5,289 nucleotides of DNA from an uncultured Oscillospiraceae bacterium (GTDB lineage Bacteria; Bacillota; Clostridia; Oscillospirales; Acutalibacteraceae), in NCBI GenBank assembly GCA_905203795.1, contig CAJKXG010000098.1, positions 1 to 5,289 on the forward strand, given 5' to 3'. The translations under genes were made by a program, and so were the position numbers. Every line of letters starts with the position of its first letter. Position 1 is the first letter of the stretch. The notes under the pieces are model-generated. The model had not been told where the DNA came from, did not search any database, and saw nothing but the letters and a program-made list of their open reading frames with translations. Positions 1-5,289 of the stretch are shown here, in pieces.

Positions 1-455
1 GCCGCATGGGGGTGTTCGCCACGCGCTCGCCGTTTCGCCCGAACCCGATCGGGCTGTCCTGCGTGCGGCTCGACGAGATCGTTTGGCAGAGTGAAAACGG
101 ACCGCTGCTGCGTGTTTCGGGCGCCGATCTGCTGGACGGCACGCCTATTTACGACATCAAACCGTATCTGCCCTACACGGACAGTCATCCCGACGCGGTC
201 GGCGGGTTCACGGACAGTGTGGAACGGCGGCGGCTGACCGTGCACTGCGCGGACGCGCTGCTGCAACGTGTCCCGCCGGAGCAGCGGCAGGCTGTCGTAG
301 ATATTTTGGCGGAAGATCCGCGTCCGTCGTATCAGCAGGATCCCGAACGGGTGTATGGCATGGCGTATGCCGGCATGGATATTCGGTTTACCGTGGACGG
401 CGATGTGCTGACGGTGCAGGAAATTTCACCGTTGGGAAAGGGCGAAAGAGGATGA
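1..455 (+). CDS. trmO: tRNA (adenine(37)-N6)-methyltransferase TrmO (TsaA/YaeB family), 5'-truncated by window edge
   Basis: TrmO uses S-adenosylmethionine to methylate N6 of the t6A37 base in tRNA-Thr, giving m6t6A and helping decoding of ACY codons in the cytoplasm. The reading frame is open from base 3 (a CGC codon) and ends at TGA 453-455. Numbering from the ATG at position 6, the family signature GVFATRSPFRPNPIG lies at residues 2-16 and the second signature, DGTPIYDIKPYLPYTDS, at 44-60. A C-terminal stretch typical of the Firmicutes form (EDPRPSYQ, then PERVYGMAYAGMDIRF) follows at 103-128. The signature normally lies well inside the protein, so the ATG at 6 is an internal Met and roughly 60-70 N-terminal residues are missing to the left. 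The C-terminus looks complete. The stop overlaps the start of a small ORF (ATGA), suggesting a shared transcript. Family assignment is firm; the function is taken from characterised homologues. Confidence 0.93.
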   Translation, partial: RMGVFATRSPFRPNPIGLSCVRLDEIVWQSENGPLLRVSGADLLDGTPIYDIKPYLPYTDSHPDAVGGFTDSVERRRLTVHCADALLQRVPPEQRQAVVDILAEDPRPSYQQDPERVYGMAYAGMDIRFTVDGDVLTVQEISPLGKGERG

Positions 456-613
456 CGACACAGGCGTTTTCGTTGGCGTCACAGGCGGACGGGCTGTCGC
501 AGCCGCATCTGCCGAACCGCTTGCTTTCCGGTGCGGAAGCCCCTTGCCGCATCAGCGATCGGAAGGACATTGTGTGCCGTGACGTATTGGACACGGTGAC
601 GGGCTGGCTGTAA
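452..613 (+). CDS. Small ORF of 53 codons, translationally overlapping trmO; unknown function
   Basis: I do not recognise this protein. An ATG at 452-454 overlaps the trmO stop (ATGA), and the frame runs 53 codons to TAA 611-613. AAAGGG at 437-442 could serve as a ribosome binding site about 10 bases upstream. The protein starts MTTQAFSLAS and ends VLDTVTGWL. It has two cysteines (residues 32 and 42), no membrane segment, no signal peptide and a mixed charged middle (RISDRKDIVCRD). About three quarters of its codons end in G or C, with GCG, CTG, TCG and TTG used as in the neighbouring genes, which fits real coding but also fits chance in GC-rich DNA. The left arm of the downstream terminator encodes its last three residues and the stop lies in the loop, so the unit ends exactly with this ORF. 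It could be a genuine small protein or a chance open frame. The ATGA junction and the position of the terminator lean toward real. Confidence 0.5.
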   Translation: MTTQAFSLASQADGLSQPHLPNRLLSGAEAPCRISDRKDIVCRDVLDTVTGWL

Positions 614-636
614 TCAAGCCGGCCTTTTTTCTTTTT
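602..636 (+). terminator. Rho-independent terminator of the trmO unit
   Basis: GGCTGGCT (602-609) pairs with AGCCGGCC (617-624) as an 8-bp stem with one internal T-G wobble and a 7-base loop. It is followed directly by T6-C-T5 (625-636). The stem overlaps the last codons and stop of the 53-codon ORF. It should insulate the sigma factor gene from trmO transcription. Confidence 0.88.
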
Positions 637-711
637 GAATGTGACGGATGGGAATTTTTGACGAGATATAGGGTAGAAGGGTCCATGCTGTGAGGAAACG
701 GAGGTGTCGAG

Positions 712-1272
712 ATGGAGGATGAACGAATTGTGGCGTTGTATTGGGCGCGGGATGAGGCCGCGTTGGAGGAGACCAAAACCAAATACAACCCCTATCTGCT
801 GGCGGTGGCACAGAACATCGTCGGCAGCCGCGAGGACAGCGAGGAGTGCGTGAACGACGCGTATCTCGGTGCGTGGAACTCGATTCCGCCGCAACAGCCG
901 CGTATCCTGTCCGCGTATCTCGCGAAGCTGACCCGCCGTGCTGCCATCGACCGCGTGCGGCAGGCGCACCGCAGCAAACGCATTCCGCGGGACTGCTTGT
1001 CCTCGCTGTCGGAGCTGGAGATGTGCATTCCCGCCGCCGACACGGTGGAGACAGCGTGTGACGCGGCGCATTTGGCGGCGGCAATCAATGCGTATCTGCA
1101 TTCGCTGGCGGCGCAGCAACGGCAGGTGTTTGTGAGCCGATACTGGTATGCGCTGTCCATTCGCGAAATTGCCGCCTGCTTTTCGCTGAAGGAATCCAAT
1201 GTGAAAATGGTGCTGCTGCGCACGCGGAACGGTCTGCGTGACTATCTCGAAAAGGAGGGTGTGTTTCTATGA
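712..1272 (+). CDS. ECF-type RNA polymerase sigma-70 factor
   Basis: A 186-residue alternative sigma factor, a normal length for the extracytoplasmic function (ECF) class, which directs RNA polymerase to a small regulon and is usually controlled by a membrane partner. Region 2 covers about residues 20-90: LLAVAQNIVGSREDSEECVNDAY for core binding, then AWNSIPP and the -10-recognition helix with LAKLTRRAAIDRVRQ. Region 4 covers about 125-181, with a helix-turn-helix at LSIREIAACFSLKESNVKM (148-166) for -35 recognition. There is no region 1 or 3, as expected. The ATG at 712 is supported by GGAGG at 700-704, seven bases upstream. The stop overlaps the start of the 1185-residue membrane protein, so the two are translationally coupled. 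The wording around EECVNDAYLGAW recalls an ECF type common in Clostridia. I could not find a convincing sigma-A or self-directed ECF promoter in 637-699. The target genes are unknown. Confidence 0.93.
   Translation: MEDERIVALYWARDEAALEETKTKYNPYLLAVAQNIVGSREDSEECVNDAYLGAWNSIPPQQPRILSAYLAKLTRRAAIDRVRQAHRSKRIPRDCLSSLSELEMCIPAADTVETACDAAHLAAAINAYLHSLAAQQRQVFVSRYWYALSIREIAACFSLKESNVKMVLLRTRNGLRDYLEKEGVFL
1251..1271 (+). promoter_or_regulatory. Ribosome binding site and ATGA start-stop overlap coupling the sigma factor to the membrane protein
   Basis: AAAGGAGG (1251-1258) lies inside the last codons of the sigma gene, ten bases before ATG 1269-1271. That ATG shares bases with the sigma stop TGA (1270-1272). 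This fixes the downstream start and implies coordinated, probably near-stoichiometric, production, as is common for sigma/anti-sigma pairs. Confidence 0.85.
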
Positions 1273-4200
1273 AACGCGACGTGATCACGGACGCCCTGTC
1301 CGAATTGGACGATTCGTTGTTGGAAGAGACCGATGCGGTGCTGCGGGAGTCGCTGGGTCAACGGACGGCACATGCGGGTCGATGGAAGTATTGGGCGGCG
1401 CTGGCGGCGTGCCTGACGCTGCTTACGGCGGCGCTGTGGCCGATTTTGCGGTATAAGCCCGCACCGCTTACCGCCGCATCAGGCAAAAGCGTCACGCTGG
1501 CGGACGGTGATGTGCCGTTCGCCTGTATCGGCGACGATGTGGTGGCGGTGCGGTACGACGCGGAGCACACGGGCAATTTGTATGTGCTGTACACCCCCAC
1601 ATCGGTTGAGGAGATTGCGACTGTCGGCGAAGGCTGGGACACGTTCGGCAGGTCGATCTGCATGGACAACGGCCGACTTTATCAGGAGATTCACGCGGCT
1701 TCCGGTGCTTGGGCCATTTACGAGATCGACCCGCTGAACAAGTCGGTGAAGCCGATCGTACAGCTTGATCTTGAGCAACATTTTGTGAATATGTGCCGAC
1801 TGAACGAGCGAGAGCTGTTGTACGTGGTGCGCGAAGGGGGAAGCTATGCGCAGCCAGTGACGTTTATGAGGTATAACACCGAAACCGGCTCGACGGAGGC
1901 ATGGTCGTTCCCGACTATCGAGACGATGCAAACGCAAGGGGCCAATGTCGAGGACATACAAGCGTCCGGCAATCGGTTGTATGTGCTGATGATACAGAAT
2001 ACCGTTGCCTTTAATGCCACGCTGGAAGTGTTTGATTTGACCGACTTTTCTCATTTGGAAAGCCGTTCATTACCGGACTTTATAATCCATGCGCTCAATC
2101 CGCTGAGCAGCAGCATCGCCATAGATGAAATGTATGTGACGGGTGATGCTGCCGTCTATACGATGCTCGATTACTATATGTCGGAGACTGACAGCAGGGT
2201 CGGCGGTCCGTCCTATCTGTGCTATGGAAACGAGATGTTGCAGTTGGACACCTTTTCATCTGAGGGGAGTGTGTACCACCATTTGCTGACGCCGACGCAC
2301 AGCGATGCGACACATTTGTATTTTACCGAAACGGATATCGAAGCGATTTCGGCTCTGCTAGTGTTTGATGTTGCAAGCGGTCAGGCGGGACGTGTGGCGT
2401 TTGACGGGCTGACGGTGAAAAACGCGCTGATGACAGGGACGGGCGGTGTGGTCGCCGTCTGCACCGACAGCGAAAAACAGTCGCTGGTGTGGTTTGCGGA
2501 GGAGACGATCCTGAAGAACCAAACATCGGTGGAATTGAAGAAAGAACACATTACTAATGGGACGCTGACGTTTACCAAGATGGCGTCGTCGCCGTCGGTA
2601 AGAACGACGAACAACACGGCGGCTATTCGGGAGATCCAGTCGATTCTCGACAAGGCGGCTCAAAAGAAGCTGGGTCAAACCGAAGCAAAAGGCTGGCAGT
2701 ACAAGGTCGATATCACGTGGGAAGGGGAAAAAACGAAAACCTACACCCTGCGCGAGTCGATTCTCAGCATCGACGGCGTGGACTATCAGGCGTCGGATAC
2801 GCTGGCGGATCAACTCGAAATCTTGTACGACGAGCTGGGTGCGCCGGAAGATACGGAATCCGCATTTGATGATGCCACGAAAGCACAGTACAATGAGGAA
2901 ATTACCGATTGGCTGCGTCATTCGATTGCCAAGTTGGTGGATTTCGATCAGGCGGAGCCGATCAATTATCTGGCGACACCGAAGGGACGCCATATATTCG
3001 CCTGGGAGATCGCGCTGCAGGATCAGAACATCCCCACCATTTGGGAGGATACGCTCACCGGCGAAGGGGTCACCGGCGCGCTGTCGATGGCGGAGGCGGA
3101 CTACGCCGCCAAATACAAGGCGCTGTTTGACGAGGAGGTCGATTGGGATGTCCTGCTGAGCACCTTCCCCGATGCGGCGTATTTCGGGCGCAAGGACGGG
3201 CGCTTGTATGGACCGGTCGTGACCGGCTGGGGTGCGCCGGATTTCTTGCTCAAAGTAACGGATTTCGTTTACAATGAGCAGGAAGGATGCCATGATTTGT
3301 CCGTGGATTTACTGACGATATACACGAATGCAATCAGCGGCAACGGAAACGTGTACCACCAGGTGGATTGGGATGCTTTGAGCCAATATGCGGGCGCGTC
3401 GGTGCTGGGGTATCCCGACAATGTGATTCATGCCAAACTGACGATCGGCGTGGAACAAAGCGGCGACGCCTATCGCATCCATTATCTGCAGTATGAGCCG
3501 GTGAAGAAGATCTCAAAGACGCCGGCGGCGGTGCAGCAGGTGCTTTGCGACTATTTCGTGGCATATGCAGAGGATGCGATGGTGGTGGATTCGTCGCCGC
3601 TGCTGTCGACGAGCGATGAGACAACCTACACCAAGTATGAGAATTGTCGGCAGAAAGGGCAATCCCTCTATCCGTATCTGGTGGGTGTGCGGCTTACGCT
3701 TTCTAAAGAAAAGGCTGATCTATACAATGGATTGAATTATCTGTATGTCGTGATGGAGCAGGTAGGCGACGAGTGGCGCGTGCAGGATGCGAGCCAAGCA
3801 GCTCCTGTGCTGTCGGTGGCGCGGCAGGGCGATTCGACGTGGTTCGGCGAGTATGAAGCGGCGATGCGGCAAAAATACGGGCAGGATTGGGTGATGCCGT
3901 CCGCACGGCCGCTTGAACCGTGGGAAGGACGATGCTTGGATTCGGATCAGTATGGTGTGTATACCAGTAATTTTTACTCGGTGCCGCTTACATTTGCCGA
4001 TGGCGGCTATGTGACGAAACAGGCGGTTGAGGATTGGATAAATCAGTTTGTGACGGCACGCAAAGGCGGCACACGGCGTGCGGGGTGCACACTGTATCAT
4101 TTTCTGAAAGAGATGCATATTCCTAAGGAAATAGCGCTTGCGATGCTGTGTCCGGAGCATGATGACAACGTGTATGTCACCCGTGAGCAAATAGAGGCGA

Positions 4201-4826
4201 TATACAGCGACGATGCGGCGTTGATCAATCAAACCTGTAAAAATGACAATGCCTTGTATCATGACGGGCGGCTGTATTCCATGGGCTGGCTGGCGGAAGC
4301 GGGAGTCGCGGCGTATCGGCTGGCGGGCATCACGGCAGAGGAATTGTCCGCCTATATCGCAAACGGCGCGGCGGAGAGATACAAAGAGGAATTGACCGCA
4401 CGGCTGAATGCGTTTGCCATCGCTGCCCCCACCGCTGACGAACTGGCGCTGGCGGCAGCGCAGATGAACAACCGCTTAGCGGAATTGGACAAATGGGAAG
4501 CCTCCTATGTGGAGTTTATCATGCCGGATCGCTATGAGTTTGCGTCGTGTTCGGCCGATCTGGAGCTGATGACGCGTTTTGTTGAATTGCTGAAACGGAT
4601 GAAACTGACGGCGCTGCCGCTGACAGTCCGCGACGGCAGCAAACCGGGGTATATGCTGAACGTGCAGCTCGGGGACAATCTGTTCTCCTTTGGCAGCGGG
4701 TTCACGGACGGATACATTTACCTCGGCGGCGAGCTTTCCAACAAGGTGATGTTCCGCATCGACAATTTTGACGAGCTGAAAGGCGAATTGGCGGCGTTGG
4801 AACAGATCATGGAATACACGCGATAA
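1269..4826 (+). CDS. Giant single-pass membrane protein with beta-propeller-like ectodomain; probable ECF sigma regulator/sensor
   Basis: An 1185-residue protein not recognised as any named family. Residues 1-40 are cytoplasmic and charged (DALSELDDSLLEETDAV at 8-24). Residues 41-60 form one hydrophobic segment (WxxWAALAACLTLL). The rest is hydrophilic and predicted outside, since RWK and other positive residues lie on the inner side. Residues about 82-415 show repeated strand patterns such as NGRLYQEI, GNRLYVLMI and THLYFTET, each leading into an xxxFDL/YEID-type strand, suggesting a beta-propeller. Residues 432-523 and about 1092-1181 look like two copies of an alpha-beta unit. Residues about 525-750 and 755-842 are mixed alpha/beta, perhaps NTF2-like. 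Residues about 893-1050 are helical and rich in Tyr (FYSVPLTF, LYHFLKEMHIPKEI). There is no HxxxCxxC zinc anti-sigma motif and no catalytic motif I can name. Overlap with the sigma gene makes an anti-sigma or sensor role likely but unproven. The frame is intact throughout. Confidence 0.85.
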   Translation: MKRDVITDALSELDDSLLEETDAVLRESLGQRTAHAGRWKYWAALAACLTLLTAALWPILRYKPAPLTAASGKSVTLADGDVPFACIGDDVVAVRYDAEHTGNLYVLYTPTSVEEIATVGEGWDTFGRSICMDNGRLYQEIHAASGAWAIYEIDPLNKSVKPIVQLDLEQHFVNMCRLNERELLYVVREGGSYAQPVTFMRYNTETGSTEAWSFPTIETMQTQGANVEDIQASGNRLYVLMIQNTVAFNATLEVFDLTDFSHLESRSLPDFIIHALNPLSSSIAIDEMYVTGDAAVYTMLDYYMSETDSRVGGPSYLCYGNEMLQLDTFSSEGSVYHHLLTPTHSDATHLYFTETDIEAISALLVFDVASGQAGRVAFDGLTVKNALMTGTGGVVAVCTDSEKQSLVWFAEETILKNQTSVELKKEHITNGTLTFTKMASSPSVRTTNNTAAIREIQSILDKAAQKKLGQTEAKGWQYKVDITWEGEKTKTYTLRESILSIDGVDYQASDTLADQLEILYDELGAPEDTESAFDDATKAQYNEEITDWLRHSIAKLVDFDQAEPINYLATPKGRHIFAWEIALQDQNIPTIWEDTLTGEGVTGALSMAEADYAAKYKALFDEEVDWDVLLSTFPDAAYFGRKDGRLYGPVVTGWGAPDFLLKVTDFVYNEQEGCHDLSVDLLTIYTNAISGNGNVYHQVDWDALSQYAGASVLGYPDNVIHAKLTIGVEQSGDAYRIHYLQYEPVKKISKTPAAVQQVLCDYFVAYAEDAMVVDSSPLLSTSDETTYTKYENCRQKGQSLYPYLVGVRLTLSKEKADLYNGLNYLYVVMEQVGDEWRVQDASQAAPVLSVARQGDSTWFGEYEAAMRQKYGQDWVMPSARPLEPWEGRCLDSDQYGVYTSNFYSVPLTFADGGYVTKQAVEDWINQFVTARKGGTRRAGCTLYHFLKEMHIPKEIALAMLCPEHDDNVYVTREQIEAIYSDDAALINQTCKNDNALYHDGRLYSMGWLAEAGVAAYRLAGITAEELSAYIANGAAERYKEELTARLNAFAIAAPTADELALAAAQMNNRLAELDKWEASYVEFIMPDRYEFASCSADLELMTRFVELLKRMKLTALPLTVRDGSKPGYMLNVQLGDNLFSFGSGFTDGYIYLGGELSNKVMFRIDNFDELKGELAALEQIMEYTR
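1389..1448 (+). other. Transmembrane segment of the giant protein (residues 41-60)
   Basis: This is the only long hydrophobic stretch in the 1185-residue product. It starts after R38-W39-K40 and is followed by R61-Y62-K63, with an AALAACLTLLTAAL core. It lacks a clear signal-peptidase site with the usual small-x-small pattern followed by a free mature start, so an uncleaved anchor with the N-terminus inside is the better reading. That topology puts about 40 residues next to the sigma factor and about 1120 outside. Confidence 0.75.
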
Positions 4827-4852
4827 GCGATTTTCGGCGGGGTTGGCAACGA

Positions 4853-4895
4853 AATTGCAAGAAAACGGTTTTTTTGTGAATTTGCTCTTGCAATT
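4853..4895. repeat. Perfect 10-bp inverted repeat overlapping the secG -35 box
   Basis: AATTGCAAGA at 4853-4862 and its exact reverse complement TCTTGCAATT at 4886-4895 are separated by 23 bases containing a T7 run (4869-4875). The arm centres are 33 bp apart, close to three helical turns, and the right arm contains the secG -35 hexamer TTGCAA (4888-4893). It may be a paired operator, an RNA hairpin in read-through transcripts from the upstream gene, or coincidence. The core TTGCAA is itself palindromic, so each arm could also be a separate site. Confidence 0.6.
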
Positions 4896-4916
4896 ACCGG
4901 AAAGGTATGCTAGAAT
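4888..4916 (+). promoter_or_regulatory. Probable sigma-A promoter of secG
   Basis: TTGCAA (4888-4893) and TAGAAT (4911-4916) are separated by exactly 17 bp, and TG at 4908-4909 forms an extended -10 (TGCTAGAAT). The -10 matches five of six consensus bases and the -35 matches four. Transcription would start near 4923, giving a leader of about 38 bases with the secG ribosome binding site in it. Confidence 0.75.
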
Positions 4917-4960
4917 ATACAAGTTGAAAGCTGTCAATTCTATTTGAAGGAGTTAGTTCC

Positions 4961-5215
4961 ATGAGTGTTGCCGAAATTATTGTCGGGATCGTTTTGATCG
5001 TTTTCTCGTTGCTGATCATTGCCGTCGTGCTGTTGCAGGAAGGCCGTCAAGCCAATCTCGGTTCTATTGCCGGTGCGGCGGATACGTTCCTCGAAAAGGG
5101 CAAGGCCCGCACGCTGGACGCGATGCTTGCCAAGTGGACGAAGGTGATTGCCATCACGTTCTTTGTGTTGGTATTTGCCGGTATGCTCATCACCACGTTC
5201 CTCGGCGCGAAATAA
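4961..5215 (+). CDS. secG: Preprotein translocase subunit SecG
   Basis: SecG is the small, non-essential partner of SecY and SecE in the protein-conducting channel of the cytoplasmic membrane, and it aids SecA-driven export. The 84-residue product has the family layout: a first membrane helix at about 6-25, the conserved cytoplasmic loop VLLQEGRQANLGSIAGAAD at 23-41 followed by KARTLDAMLAKWTK (48-61), and a second helix at about 62-81. Length is normal and the frame intact. The ATG at 4961 is supported by AAGGAG at 4947-4952, eight bases upstream. It has its own promoter and terminator and so is monocistronic here. The family call is firm. Confidence 0.95.
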   Translation: MSVAEIIVGIVLIVFSLLIIAVVLLQEGRQANLGSIAGAADTFLEKGKARTLDAMLAKWTKVIAITFFVLVFAGMLITTFLGAK

Positions 5216-5231
5216 GCAGAATGAGAAGAAC

Positions 5232-5271
5232 ACGACTCCGCTCGGACAGACTTCGGGCGGAGTCGTTTTTT
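5232..5271 (+). terminator. Rho-independent terminator of secG
   Basis: ACGACTCCGC (5232-5241) pairs perfectly with GCGGAGTCGT (5257-5266). The stem extends inward through T-G, C-G, G-C, G-T and A-T pairs to a five-base loop (5247-5251), and a T run (5266-5271) follows. It lies 17 bases after the secG stop. Confidence 0.93.
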
Positions 5272-5289
5272 ATGTGAAAAGAAGGTATA

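Noticed and set aside
6..8. ATG at 6 as the true start of trmO
   Set aside because: The family signature begins at the next residue, the frame is open upstream to the edge, and no ribosome binding site can be seen; it is an internal methionine.
632..661. Direct repeat of TTTTTGA at 632-638 and 655-661
   Set aside because: It is only seven bases, T-rich, and one copy is part of the terminator tail; expected by chance.
658..689. TTGACG (658-663) with CATGCT (684-689) as a promoter of the sigma gene
   Set aside because: The spacer is 20 bp and the -10 matches only three of six bases; not strong enough to annotate.
388..1119. Minus-strand open frame of 243 codons across the trmO end, terminator and sigma gene
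   Set aside because: It runs antisense through the trmO terminator and the clear ECF sigma gene, and its composition is that of a shadow frame.
2358..3293. Long minus-strand open frame (311 codons) inside the giant gene
   Set aside because: It lies entirely opposite a coherent + strand coding frame, is rich in Arg/His/Pro as reverse frames of GC-rich genes are, and shows no recognisable motif or ribosome binding site context.
5277..5289. AAAAGAAGG at 5277-5285 as a ribosome binding site for a gene beyond the right edge
   Set aside because: Plausible, but no start codon is in the window and no protein can be read, so it cannot be supported.

Overview
The window looks like chromosomal DNA from a fairly GC-rich member of the Firmicutes, most likely a Clostridia/Oscillospiraceae-type gut or sediment bacterium. 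The reasons are strong AGGAGG-type ribosome binding sites, a clostridial-type SecG, an ECF sigma factor with the wording EECVNDAYLGAW, and a downstream membrane protein with the N-terminal and transmembrane wording (DALSELDDSLLEE, then WxxWxAxAACL) that I recall from uncharacterised clostridial proteins. All supported genes lie on the + strand. The taxon is an inference from style, not a search result.

Layout from left to right. Positions 1-455 hold the 3' two thirds of trmO, the tRNA-Thr m6t6A37 methyltransferase, cut by the left edge. Its stop codon overlaps, as ATGA, the start of a 53-codon ORF (452-613) of unknown function. A strong intrinsic terminator (602-636) closes that unit, and its stem covers the last codons of the small ORF. 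After a 98-bp gap comes a two-gene unit: an ECF sigma factor (712-1272) overlapping, again as ATGA, a very large single-pass membrane protein of 1185 residues (1269-4826). This protein has about 40 cytoplasmic residues, one membrane segment near residues 41-60, and about 1120 residues predicted outside the cell, including a beta-propeller-like part. The last gene is secG (4961-5215), with its own sigma-A-type promoter (4888-4916) and a strong terminator (5232-5271). The final 18 bases contain no recognisable gene.

The sigma factor and the giant membrane protein are best read as a signalling pair: the sigma factor would be held or released by the short cytoplasmic tail while the large outer part senses an unknown signal. 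This is inferred from gene order, translational coupling and topology, because the protein lacks the usual zinc-binding anti-sigma (HxxxCxxC) motif. trmO and secG are housekeeping genes with no evident functional link to the pair.

The points most worth a second look are the giant ectodomain paired with an ECF factor, a perfect 10-bp inverted repeat that includes the secG -35 box, the unrecognised small ORF fused translationally to trmO, and the absence of a clear terminator between the giant gene and secG.
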